DNA of 64,000 nt, taken from contig NC_081824.1 of the NCBI RefSeq assembly GCF_030867095.1, positions 166,912,933 through 166,976,932 of the forward strand. Reading direction: 5' to 3'. A model generated the notes under the pieces. The model saw only the letters and a list, made by a program, of their open reading frames with translations, did no database searches and was not told the DNA's origin. Shown piece after piece: positions 20,430-31,556 of the stretch. The number at the start of each line of letters is the position of its first letter. Position 1 is the first letter of the stretch. A program made the translations under genes and the position numbers. The DNA comes from Alligator mississippiensis. Lineage: Eukaryota; Chordata; Crocodylia; Alligatoridae.

Positions 20430-21620
20430 GGGGCTTTTGGGACTCTGGTTCCATGCCTCCATGTGCTGCTCCTGGCACACCACATGGAAGCATGGAGCTG
20501 TCCCAGCCTTATGGTGTGGGACTTCCCACAGCTCTTGGTGCTCTAGCCTACCACCAGGTTGGGTTGGCTCCGTGATGCAGCCTGTAGTCCTGGTCATGCA
20601 GTCAGAAACTGCATGCTGCCAGGCCGGGCTGGGCTGGTTCCTGCTACACTGTCCGGGTCCCAGCTATGAAGCTAGGAAGTCCATGCTGCCAGACCAGGCC
20701 AGGCTAGCTCTATACCACACCCTGTGGATCCTGGCCATGCAGCTGGGAACCATGTGCTGCCAGCGCTAGCCTAGCCCAGCAGCACACAATTCCTGGCTGC
20801 ATGGCCAGGACCCACATGCACAGTGCAGCAGGAGCCCTCTGGGAACAGTGTGCTGCTGGGCCAGGCTGGACTGGGCTGCCTCCATGCGATGCCCTGCAGT
20901 CCTGGCCATGTAGCCAGGAACCGCATGCTGCTGAGCCAGTTCAGGTTGGGCTGGGTTGGTTCTAGCAGCGTGCAGTTCCCAGCTGCATGGTTGGGAGTGC
21001 AGGGCATGGCATGGAGCCAGCCTGTCCCCACCCAGCGCAGCAGCACATGATTCCCAGCTGCATGGCCAGGACTACAGGGTGCAGCATGGGCCAGCCGGGC
21101 TCAGACCAGCAGCACATGGTTCCTGGCTGGCTCCTGCTGTGCCATGCAGGTCATGACCCAGCAGCATGTGGTTCCCAGCTATATGGCTGGGACTACAGGG
21201 TGTAGTACAGAGCCATCCCAGTCTGGCCCATCCCAGAATTGCACAGTTCCTCGGTTGTAAGGCTGGGACTCAAACAATGCAGCATGGAGCCAGCCTGGCC
21301 CAGTCCCTCCATGCCATGCCACATGGGTCCTGGCCATGCAGCGGAAAACTGCATGCTGCTGGGAGGGGACAGGACAGGCTGGGCTGGCTCCATGCTATGC
21401 CACATGGGTCCTGGCCTTGCAGCCAGGAACCACATGCTGCTGGAAAGGGCTGGGCTAGGCCCAGGTAGCTCCATGCTGCACAACATGGGTCTAATCCATG
21501 TGGTGGGGAACTGTATGCTGCCAGGATGGGCTAGACCAGGCCAGTTTCATGCTATGCCATGTGGGTCCTGGCCTTGCAGCTGGGAATTGCATGGTGCTGG
21601 GATGGGATGGGAGGGTCTCA
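20430..21620. repeat. GC-rich minisatellite with units in both orientations
   Basis: A unit of roughly 70 bp recurs many times, with blocks CATGCTGCTGGG, GGCTGGGCTGGCTCCATG, CCACATGGGTCCTGGCC and ATGCAGC.GGGAACC. In the first and last thirds the units read on the plus strand. Between about 20765-20820 and 20960-21250 many read as the reverse complement (CCCAGCAGCACA, ATTCCTGGCTGCATGGCCAG). No gene is present: the many open frames are translations of the repeat. Confidence 0.85.
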
Positions 21621-21760
21621 TACCTACACATACACCCACACTTCCCCACACATACCCACACCCCACACACACCCCTCACACCCGCCCCCCACATCCCACC
21701 ACAAACACCCACCCACACATCTCACCTCCCCCACATATGCCCCCTTATCTTCCTACACAC
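21621..21760. repeat. CA/CCCACA-rich simple repeat
   Basis: Long C- and A-only stretch with ACACA and CCCACA units, directly abutting the minisatellite. Confidence 0.85.
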
Positions 21761-21770
21761 AATATACAAG

Positions 21771-22276
21771 GGTAAGACTGTATTTTGAGCTATTATGCAA
21801 TCACCTCTATATACATTACACAAACACACATAAATCAGAGAAAAATATTTTAAAAAATAAAATTAAAATATGTTATAGTAGATATTTGATTTTTTAGTGT
21901 ATGATTTTTTTCTTGTTGTTCCAAGATGGCAGCCCACGTCCCTTTCCAAAAAGAGTAAGAGGCAAGGGGAGGGACTTTCAGTGGCAAAGTTCAGGGGTTA
22001 GGGGTAGGACATCCAGTCCCAAGAAGGTAACCAGGGGCAACTGTCAAGCGGTGGGGTTAGCCATACGGCCCTTGACAACTCACCAAAACTTGTTAAGCAG
22101 CCCTCAGGCCAAAATAATTACCCGCCTCTGGATTAGTTTAATGCGCAGTAAAGTGTCTCGCACAAATACATCCTACATGCATTAAAGCATCTAAAACAAG
22201 TAAAATATTAAATGAAAATTGAAAGAAAACAATTATAAATTGAGGGTGTATTTTATCAGTTACATTGTGCTACTCT
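21771..22276. other. Unassigned DNA
   Basis: AT-rich from 21780 to 21920, then mixed. A 94-codon open frame at 21901-22185 matches nothing I recognise. Confidence 0.5.
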
Positions 22277-22590
22277 AGGGCCACATCCAGTTGAGCGTGG
22301 AAGTTTGATTCCCCGGGGACAAGTAGCAGTGGCACACCTTGCACTGCAGCTACTTGTTCCCAGGGAATGCCTGTGCCACATGTGCTTTGGTGTGCAGCCC
22401 CGTTACCCCAGGAGCAGGTTACCCCTTGATATCCAGGGATAAAAAAAAAATGCAGAAAAAAAAAGGAGCAGCGTACGCATGGGCAGTGCGCCCTTGCAGC
22501 TTGGAGAACACCTGACTGTGCAGTATGTGGCGCTGCAGATGTGTTTGCAGCGTCACACACCGCACAGCTGCACTCATCTGGACACACCCT
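22277..22590. mobile_element. MITE with AGGGCCACATCCAG ends
   Basis: The left end AGGGCCACATCCAGTTGAGC and the right end CTCATCTGGACACACCCT are imperfect inverted copies. Inside, CAAGTAGCAGTG and GCAGCTACTTGTT are also inverted. About 314 bp, with A-runs in the middle and no coding sequence. The superfamily is not determined. Confidence 0.6.
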
Positions 22591-24060
22591 CGGTGAACAG
22601 TGTCCTACGCCTGAAGCTGTAGCTGTTGCTCTGTGGATGTGTTAACTGTCACTGTCAGTGAATGGGGGGCCATTCAGCCACCCCAAAGCACCATAGACTG
22701 GGATTCACGCCGCTTCCTTCTGGTTCATCTCTCTCTGGTTTAGACAGCCCAGCAGACATAAGGGCCTTAGTGAGTAAATTAAATTAGTCACTTATTTCTG
22801 TTGTTCATCCTTGCTAAATTCAATAGCTGGCTTTCTTCATCAAACTGTCCAGTAAATCATATTGCTCCCTTCCGTGATCAAAGCCTTATTTGATTATCAA
22901 GGTTTTAAAATAACCCTGGCTATCATTGATATATAGCACACTAACTTCAAAATAATTGAAAAGCAGACTGTAAGCAGTAGTACAGCCCCCTCCCCCACAC
23001 ACACACATTCCCCTTTGTGGATGTGGAGACTAGAGCAGATGTCATTAAGATCACAGTCGCTGAAGATACTTTATGTTCTACAGGTGGTTCCTTTCCTTTT
23101 CAACTCTGAAGACAGAGATGTGCTGAACAAGCACTTTCTAAACTTCTTATTGAAAGGAAAACAGCCCAAGATCAAATTGTAGCTTAAAGAATTGTGGGAT
23201 TCTTTTCCCATATTTTACAATCTATCAATGGCCTTTTAACAATGATAATAAAGGTGGCATTTCCTAAGTAAGCCCTTGATTTATTCGTCTTGGAAAGGTT
23301 AATGTTATAAAAATTAGAACTGAAATGGAATTTATATCATTGTTGATTAAATTCTATGCTTGGTAACACCAATTATCATCCTTGGTCCCTCTGAAGATTA
23401 ATATTTTTATACATACCAAGAGGGGAATACATTGAAACAAGTTCTTTTCAGACACTTTTTAATGAAAGAAGATTTTTTAATATAATGTGGTAATCTTGAC
23501 CCAATTTTTAGGCAGCACTAGAGAAAAAATGTTTGAAGGTTGACATGTGGCATAAACATAGATCCTTTAGAGTAGTACCTAGACTTAGTCTGAAAAATTC
23601 ATCAACCAATTTATTTGCATTGAAAATTACTTTCCAATTCTGTGCAATGGAAAATTTCTGAAAAGTCAAGGCTATCCTAAAGCTAACATCAAGATTATGA
23701 CCACACATTTAATTTTCCATCTAGACTTGAGCAGTCACATAGTTTATTGTGTAACTTATTATAGGGCATGGCTAGGAGTTGAGTGAGCAAGGGAAACAGT
23801 CATCCTTAAGGTTAAGAGACTCCAGGTCCATAGCCAATGGCACATGAAAAGTGATATGCTTCTGGACATCTTTGATCCCACAGGTGTCCAGGTACCTATT
23901 TACAGCTGGCTTGACTGGGGGGTGCTTTGAGCACAAGGCTGATATGAGGCTCAAAAGTACACTTCTGGAGTGACAACAAGACTCATGAATTGCTCGGGTA
24001 CTTTACCCATTGAGGTAAATGAAAATATGAATGTATAAATAAAAACAGGTAGGCAAAAAA
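22591..24060. other. Unassigned DNA
   Basis: Nothing recognised in about 1.5 kb of AT-rich sequence. A short CACACACACA stretch lies near 22996-23006. Confidence 0.55.
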
Positions 24061-24830
24061 AGAATATAACAATCCACATATGAAATAAGGAATGAAAGAT
24101 TAATCTTGGTAGGATATCTATGCAAGGAGAGAGCATTAGGTGCCTGTATTCTTATTTATGCATCTTTGCTTGTCTCTAGACTACAGAACCTCAGACCACC
24201 GTGTAAACTGGATTTCCTCTAGACTCCAGAAAGTGATGCTGTAGTTTCAAGTCTCTTTTTTTTCCTTTTTCGTTTGCTGGAATACAACCAATTTCTAGTG
24301 TTGGTCAGCTTTCAACAGGTATCCATTTCCTATTAATTATCTCCCCAATATTGTTTCTGATCGGTTTGCTGCCTCTTGGACATAATGTACCTCCACAATG
24401 CAAGTTTTTGTAGGAAAATTACCCAGCTTTTTATTTGAAACAATGTATCCTTCAGGTGCTCTCCAGGGTTATTTAATGGTTGCTGAGAAATCCACAATTA
24501 GGTTAGCAGCCATTTTCTGAAGCAGCAAATGGAATTTGGCAAAGACTACAGCCATTCATATGAGCTTTGTGAAAACTCTAGCTTCTGGATCATTTGACTC
24601 TGTGGTATTTGATGCTGGTTGCCAAAAATTCAGTGCTTTTGCTTAAAAGATACATTTTCTTTTGGACTGAAGAGTGACTTTTGATACTTACCATAATGGG
24701 TCTCTTACAAGGGTCTCTCTTCCCCATTATATCCATAAGAATACAGGCACCTAATGCGCTCTCCTTGCATACACATTCTACCGAGAGTGATCTTTTCCCT
24801 CATTCTAATGTAGATCATTATATGACCTTT
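24060..24830. repeat. Widely spaced inverted repeat
   Basis: 24121-24154 and 24736-24769 are inverted copies with one mismatch in 34 bp (TGCAAGGAGAGAGCATTAGG and onward). Similarity continues outward at lower identity for some 50-60 bp on each side but stops abruptly on the inner side. The spacer is 581 bp with no recognised gene. This may be a DNA transposon with long terminal repeats or two opposed copies of one repeat. Confidence 0.7.
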
Positions 24831-25003
24831 TTGTCTAAACTCATCAAAACATTATTGCTACCAGATTCTGCAATAACTGAAATTGAATTTCTAAACTCAG
24901 GTTCACTAACATATTGTTTCAAATTAATCTAGAATAAAGATCTTGAATATTAGCATGGCTTTATTTTGGTTTGTACCTTTTCACCTTTTTATAACTTATA
25001 ATA

Positions 25004-26001
25004 CTAGCAAATTGCCCATCAAGAATGATGGGGGAAGTGGGGCCAGCAAGGACGGACCCCGAAATCTGGCCTTGCACCCTTCCACCCCCCTCCACTTCAG
25101 GTCTGACCCCCGCCACCCCTCTCCCCCATTTGGGTCTGACCCCGCCCCCTCTTCCCCCCTTCCCTCTGACCCCCAACCCCCTTCCCCCACCTTCCAGGGC
25201 CATCCCTAGGGTGGGGTGAATTGGGGTGACCGCCCCGGGCCCCATGCCACAGCGATTCTGTGCTGCCACCAGCTTCACATCTGGCCGCTCGGCACCCCCC
25301 ACTGCCGAATCTGCCACCGAATCCAGCACGTCCAGCCAGTTGGAACCCACTACCCTGCCACCGAATCTCCCTCTGGCTTCCTTGAATCTGGCAGCGGGGC
25401 CTGAACCCTGCTTGGGTCATCTCTGCCCCCTTCCCTCCCCCGTTTTGGGTCCAACCCCACTCCCCCCTCCCCCTGATTTGGGTATGACCCCCCCTTGCCC
25501 CTGCTTCAGGGCCCACCCCAGCCCCTCCTGCCCCCCACTTTGGGTCCAACCCCAGCCCCCCTACTCCCAGGGGAGTTTGGGTCTGACCCTGCCCCTCCTC
25601 CCCATAACAGAGGGGCTCCTGCTTTTTGTCAGCTGGCCCTGCCACTTTTAAAGTGCTCTCCCCAATTTTTTTTTTTTTTTGCCTCTGTGGAGGCAGGGTG
25701 GAGGGAGCCATTGCACTGGAGGCTGCAGGGGGAGACAGGGCTGATAGAGGGGCTCCTGCCTTTCCTCAGCTGGCTGCACCATTTGTAAAGTGGTTGTGCC
25801 ATTTTATTTTTTTGCCAGGTTTGGAAGTGGGGTGGACAAAGCGTTGCACCGGCACTGGCAGAGGGGCTCCCATTTTAACTCAGCTGGCCCCGACCCTGGC
25901 CACTCAGCCTGTGCAGCCAGTTGGTGCATCTGTAGTTGAGCAAAAGTGTTACAGACAGACAGACACACAGATAGACACACTAAGCCTTTTATTATATTAG
26001 A
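25004..26001 (-). mobile_element. Non-autonomous Helitron
   Basis: Read on the minus strand the element begins TCTAATATAATAAAAGGCTT (26001 downward), like the 5' ends of vertebrate Helitrons (TC...TATAATAAAAG). It ends with a perfect 7-bp hairpin CCCATCA/TGATGGG with a 4-nt loop (25032-25015), then seven bases, then CTAG followed by T (25007-25003). A hairpin just before CTRR is the hallmark of Helitrons. They insert without target duplication, and none is seen. No Rep/helicase is encoded. The interior has a C-rich array around TTTGGGTCTGACCCC and three spaced copies of GAGGGGCTCC followed by a CAGCTGGCC-like block. The base before the 5' end is T rather than the usual A. Confidence 0.8.
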
Positions 26002-28508
26002 ATTCATTAACTTATTGAGCCAGGACCTGTTTCCAATAAAATTTTGCCATTATTTGTAATAGCACAAAAATCTAGCCTCTGATATTTTATTGTAGCTGTA
26101 TCAGCTGTCAAATACATTTCCATCTACTATGAAGTGGAGTTCTTACTATACTAAGAAGCTCTGGGTTTTATAATTAATAGTATGGAGGGCAAAGTATTAG
26201 CCTATACTGCCTAACTGTAGGAATGGGAGAGGAGTTGTGAACCCTTCTCCCATGGAAAAACATGAGAGTTAATTCAAAATCTCAAGCACACAAGCGTGGA
26301 TCCAGACAGGGGTGCAGTGGTACCCCTCTTTCATTCTTGGTCCATCCAAACTTTAAAACAAACTGCCTAAGAGGGGCAGCAGGATTTTAATTTAGACAGT
26401 GCTGAGGGAGTCAGTTGTTTTTGTGGCTCATTATAAATCTACCCAATTACTGCTCACCTCAGGTGCTAATGACCCTCTCTCATTTTTAATGGTTTTGATG
26501 TATCATTAATCAAGTTATCCTTTCTTCTGCAATGTTGCTGTTCATTAGCCATTCCTGGTAACATCTCTTCTGTTTCACAGCCTTGAAGACTGTTTTTAGT
26601 CCTACCTAAAAATCTTAATTCAGGTATGGTAACATTAATTCAGTGAGTCCAGCACTTCATTATTAATTATTTCCACATCCAAGTCAATGTTCACCTATCA
26701 AGATGCTCAAGAAGGCTAGATTATGTTTTACAAATTTGAATATGAGATGTACATTTAACAATAATGGCTACTGGACTAATGAAACAATCTCTTTATGACT
26801 ATTTTTGCCTGGTTTGTTTTGCTTTTTTAAACTTTATATATAATCTAGCAAATTAGTGCACATTCCAATAGAGTGACATTTGTTTGTGCTTTCATCTTAA
26901 ATGAATAATATAGCACTAGGCTCCAAGCATATTAGTAAAGTTTCTAGTTTCTCTTTAACAGGAGAAAGATGCACTGTTTATATGCTCTACACCTTCTGCA
27001 ACCCAATTTTTAAAATCCTAGATCCATCCATGCAAGAGAAGTTGGGTAAATCATTTCCCAAATGCCCAGCTAGGCAACACAGACGTATGTCACCTTGAAT
27101 ATGTAGTTAAGCATCCATGAACCTTGTGCATGTGCTACAGGGCAGAGAGCATACAGCAAAAGTATACTGTGTACCTTCTTTGTGATCCTAATCCAAAGTC
27201 CTTGTCACTCATCATGCCCTTAACATCCACATGCAAAGTGGCATCATTTTCTTTAATAGTCTTATTTCCCTGGATCAGGAAAAGGTGGAAATTGACTTCA
27301 TTTGTACCTCTTTGTGGTAATATTTTGGCTCTGTTGATACCAAGGGCATTCTCTTGAAATAGTCTTATTGATGTGGCCAGTGTATGACTGCACCCATGGG
27401 CTCCTTGCCCCTTATTTTTATTAATCACTTCTTAAAAAATGGAGGTTGCACAGTTTTCTTCTCTAAAAATTTTGAAGAAATATTGGAGAAAGCCATTCTG
27501 CTCCAGATTTATACCAGCATAACCAAGATCTGAATCTTGCCAGCTCTTATTTTATATTGTTCTGAATTGTCCACATACTTATGAGAAATCACCAAAATGC
27601 CTTCCTTGGTAGTTCCATTTTTATTTAAGATAACAAGGGTGGGGGAAAAAAAACCTTTTTCATATTTGTAAATTATATTCAAGTCTCCTTCTGGAAAAAT
27701 TTCACCTCTGTATTATTAATGCAATTACATATTTCTAGTGCTTATGGTGTTGAAGGCTGAGTATAGCACACACCAAATCAGTCATCTGTAAAGATTCTTG
27801 GCAATCTCTAAAAATCAGAATAGAGTCCCAAGTGTGTGAATATGCTCCAATTTAGATTTATATTTCATATTAAGAAACACATTCTTGTTCTTTGGCATTG
27901 TGAAATCTCAAGTAGAACATGGTTTGTACAGAAAACCAGAAAAAATTCCACATTTTTCTAGCCTATAAACCTGCTAATCATTTATAGATAAGATCCTTAA
28001 AGCATACTCAGTTTACAGCACAGAAACTAATTTGTTCTGTCATCAGCTGGCCATTTATGAAAATGTTTTTAAAAGTCTAGTAACCAACAGCACTATCAGT
28101 TCAAGCAACCTGTTCTCATTTCCTTTATTTTCTTCTGTTAAAAAAAAAAAAGACCAGGAAAAGAAAGTGTAATTCAAAACCTATTATTTAAAAGTCATAA
28201 AGCTACTTTTCAAAATTATTTTTAATCCTGTAGGAATCTGCTCATTCAGAGTTGTGTCCAGTTATAATTCCCTTGCCTCAAGAACAACAAAAATGATTAA
28301 CAGCCTGAAGGAACTTCATTATGAAATAATAATCATTATTATTAAAATAGCAAAATACGTATATTTTGGCCAAATTACCCCCAGTGAGGGATATGACAAG
28401 TATTTGAAGGATATAAACAGCAAAAATAAAAACTTTAGCATGGATTGAGAAGACAGAGGCTGCAGTAATTGGATTCAACTAGATGTGGGGTGGTGGATTC
28501 AGCTAAAC
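26002..28508. other. Unassigned AT-rich DNA
   Basis: About 2.5 kb with nothing recognised. Open frames up to 97 codons (27135-27428, minus) match no family. A 12-A run lies near 28140. It could be intron or intergenic DNA. Confidence 0.55.
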
Positions 28509-28752
28509 TAGGGGTGTCACACTGACCCAGCCACCCTAGTTGAATCCAGACTGCAGGCCTGCTCACAGGCCAGATTTGGTCGCAGTGGCAGCAATGGGGT
28601 TTAGTGCCAATACATGTCCCCAGCGGGGCTCTATAACTGAAATTTTGGCAGTGGACCCTGACCTCAAATTCCTAGCCTCTCCAGAGCCCTGCAGGCTAGA
28701 TAACCTGGCTCTGTGGCTGAAACTGATCTGTGGGCTCTGTTTGACACCCTTG
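28509..28752. mobile_element. Short hAT MITE (GGGGTGTCA ends)
   Basis: Starts TAGGGGTGTCACACTGACCC and ends CTCTGTTTGACACCCTTG, an inverted match to the common hAT end CAGGGGTGTCAAAC. 244 bp, no coding sequence. The 8-bp duplication is no longer clear. Confidence 0.65.
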
Positions 28753-28848
28753 AACTGGGGAAACTAAGTTTAAAAGTAGTTGTGGAAACTCAGGCCAGAA
28801 CTTTAGCAGCACAGCAATAAGGGGCTACCCCACACTAGTACACTCCAT

Positions 28849-29848
28849 TAGGCCTGTGCAAAGTGGCAAGTATTCACTTCGGATTCAGATTTGGCTGATT
28901 CGGAGGGACAGTGATTAGATTTGGAGATTTGAATCTCTGTCCTGATTCAATTTGACTGAATCAAATCTGAAGATTCGGCACTGCTTTGGAGATTTGACCG
29001 CAGACTAAACAGGTAGCAGTCCTCACCATGCTGGATATAGCTGCCTCCAGCTAGTAAGTCTGTTGTGGTTGGGGGAGGGAAGGGACATGGGGGAGAGAGA
29101 GATTGTGGCTAGGGCTGGGGCTGGGGCTGGGGCTGGGACAAGCTGCTCAGCTGGGCTATGGGGTGCAGGTATGGCAGTGGCCAGAGCAGGGGCTATGCCC
29201 TGCTGCCGCTTGCCTAGCTGGGATGGCGGGGTATGCAGGATGCGGGCACGGCTCACTCCGGGTGGAAGGAGGCAAACGGCAGCAGGGCATATCCCGCCAC
29301 TTGCCCAGCCAGGGCAGGGGGTACGGGATGCGGGTGCTGCCTCTGCCTGCCCAGCTGCAGCGGGGGAGACGGATGGGATGGGATGCAGGTGCAGCAATGC
29401 TAGGAGTGGTAGCTATGCCCTGCTGCCGCTTGCCCCCTTCCACCCAGAGTGAGCCACACCTGCATCCTGCCCCCCTCCCCCTGACCTGGCTGGGCAAGAA
29501 GCAGCAGGGCATAGCCCCCACTCCCACTCCCAGCACTGCCATGCCTGCATCCCGCCCCCCTCCCCCAGCTGGGCAGCTTGTCCCAGCCCTAGCCCTAGCT
29601 CAATCCCTCCCTCCCCCATACCCTTTTCCTCCCCCTCCCCCAACCGACTTACCAGCTGGAGGCAGCTGTGTCCAGCATGGTGAGGACTGCTGCCTGTTTA
29701 GTCTATGGCTGAATCACTGAAGCGGCGCCGAATCTTTACCGAATCAATTTGGAGGTTTCCAATTCTATTTGGACTTGAAGATTCAGTTGCTGAATTGGAC
29801 AGAATCTCCTCCAAATTTAATTGGTTACCAAAGCTTTGCACAGCCCTA
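28849..29848 (+). mobile_element. Non-autonomous hAT, subfamily B, copy 2
   Basis: The ends TAGGCCTGTGCAAAG and CTTTGCACAGCCCTA are identical to copy 1 at 10578-12377. The flanks CACTCCAT and CAATCTAT match at six of eight positions, an aged target duplication. Just inside the ends are GATTCGG-type blocks; the core is GC-rich with GGGCTGGGGCTGG repeats and inverted CCCTGCTGCCGCTTGCC / GGCAAGAAGCAGCAGGG blocks. Nothing is encoded. Confidence 0.85.
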
Positions 29849-30424
29849 CAATCTATTAGTAAAGGTAGTGCAAGGGTGGTCCTTTGGTGGCTCCATTAAC
29901 AGGAGGGTCTTAGGGCTTATCTGTAGGTAACAGGTCTTTTAGCAGGGACCTGAATGAATCCCTGTGAGAGTCCAAAGGATACCCACCTAGACTTCAACCC
30001 CAGCCAGAAGCACGGATCTCACCACACCAGGACATCCACGCTGCAACGGGAGCTTCCCATTCACACTAACCCGGCTTTACCTCCTCTCCAGGTGAAGCGG
30101 ATTGGGGCTAATCCACAGCGCAAGCAATATCCAGGCATGGGAAATGGAGCTGAGAGAGGAGAGAAGGTAGAAGACTGGGAGCCAGAGACACATGAGGAGG
30201 GTGGCGACAGCTGGGTGAACCTTTGGTCAGACTCCGAAGAGAAGGTAATACTCCTGCCATGGGAGTGAAGAGGCAGCAGGAAGCATAGTGGGGGCAGACC
30301 CAGGAAATGGTGGAGGTGGCTGAGGCACCCGAACTGGCTGCTGCGGGGTCCTTTTTTTCCCCTTTTTTCCCCTTTTTTTTCTTCCATTTGATGTTCCTGG
30401 TGCCTGCTCGAAAGCCCAGACTGG
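29849..30424. other. Unassigned DNA with polypyrimidine run
   Basis: No family recognised. Open frames of 104-120 codons on both strands overlap and look like chance. A T/C-only tract of about 35 bases lies at 30349-30384, next to the start of the CR1. Confidence 0.5.
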
Positions 30425-31556
30425 GACCCAGCATCCTCATTGGGAAGCTAGCAGACTGTGGAGTGGACACCTACATGGTCAGGTGGGTGGCCAACTGACT
30501 TAGGGACCGCACCCAAAGAGTGGTGGTGGATGGTTTCTTCTCGGCTTGGAGGGAGGTGGGCAGTGGGGTCCCGCAGGGTTTGGTCTTCAGACCAGTATTA
30601 TTTGATATCTTCATCAGCGATTTGGACAAGGGTGTGGAGAGCACCCTCTCCAAGTTCGCTGATGATACCAAGTTATGGGGCAAAGTTAGTGCACCGGAGG
30701 GCAGGGAGCAGATTCAGGCTGACCTGGACAGGTTGGATCAATGGGCAGAGAGAAATAGGATGCAATTTAATAAAGATAAATGTAAGGTACTCCACCTGGG
30801 AAGGAGGAATCCCCAGCGCACCTATAGGTTGGGGAGTGTCCTTCTTGGCAGCTTGGAGGTAGCAAGGGATCTTGGAGTTATAATTGACTCCAAGATGAAC
30901 ATGAGCCGGCAGTGTAATGAGGCCATCAACAAGGCCAATCGCACCTTGTCATGCATTAGCAGGTGCATGACTAATAGATCAAAGGAGGTGATGCTCCCTC
31001 TCTATGCGGCACTGGTCAGGCTGCAGTTGGAGTACTGTGTCCAGTTTTGGGTGCCACACTTCTAGAAAGACGTGGAGAATCTGGAGAGGGTCCAGAGAAG
31101 GGCCACTCACATGATTAGTGGGCTTCAGGAAAGACCCTACAGGGGGAGGTTGAGAGAGCTGAATCTCTTCAGCCTTCACAAGAGACGGCTGAAGGGAGAT
31201 CTTGTGGCCACCTATAAATTTATTAGGGGAGGTCAACGAGGAATAGGTGATGTGCTATTTACTAGGGCGCCCCAGGGAGTGACTAGGAATAATGGGTGTA
31301 AACTAGCTGAGAGTGGATTTAGGTTAGATATTAGGAAGAAATTTTTCACAGTAAGGGTGGCCAGGATCTGGAATGGGTTTCCAAGAGAGGTGGTGCTTTC
31401 ACCTAGCTTGGATGTCTTCAAAAAGAGGCTAGATAGTCACCTGGCTGGGGTCATCTGACCTCGGTCCTCTTTCCTGCCAGGGGCAGGGGGTTGGACACGA
31501 TGATCCATTGTGGTCCCTTCCAACTCTACAATCTATAAATCTATGAATCCATCCAT
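30425..31556 (+). mobile_element. 5'-truncated CR1 LINE with long reverse-transcriptase frame
   Basis: One plus-strand frame encodes the C-terminal part of CR1 ORF2 from about 30425 to the stop at 31456. In order: ILIGKLADCGVDTYMVRWVA, RTQRVVVDGFFSAWREVGSG, VPQG, PVLFDIFISDL, the catalytic box FADDTKL (about 30655-30675, both aspartates intact), DLGVIIDSKMNMS, ALVRLQLEYCVQFW, ENLERVQRRAT, and a C-terminal VARIWNGFPREVV. Two in-frame stops are visible, one before LRDRTQR (near 30498) and one after WVPHF (31063). The 3' UTR GGGGTTGGACACGATGATC and the tail ATCTATAAATCTATGAATCC follow. Endonuclease and ORF1 are missing, as in most CR1 copies. It is the best preserved coding relic in the window. 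Confidence 0.92.

Noticed and set aside
20404-21775. Open frames up to 178 codons
   Set aside because: They are translations of the 70-bp minisatellite and the adjacent CA-rich repeat; similar peptides occur on both strands.
24943-26000. Open frames up to 204 codons with proline- or glycine-rich products
   Set aside because: They follow the C-rich array inside the Helitron and show no Rep or helicase motif.
28874-29720. 205-codon plus-strand frame
   Set aside because: It lies wholly inside the subfamily B hAT core and mirrors a frame on the other strand.
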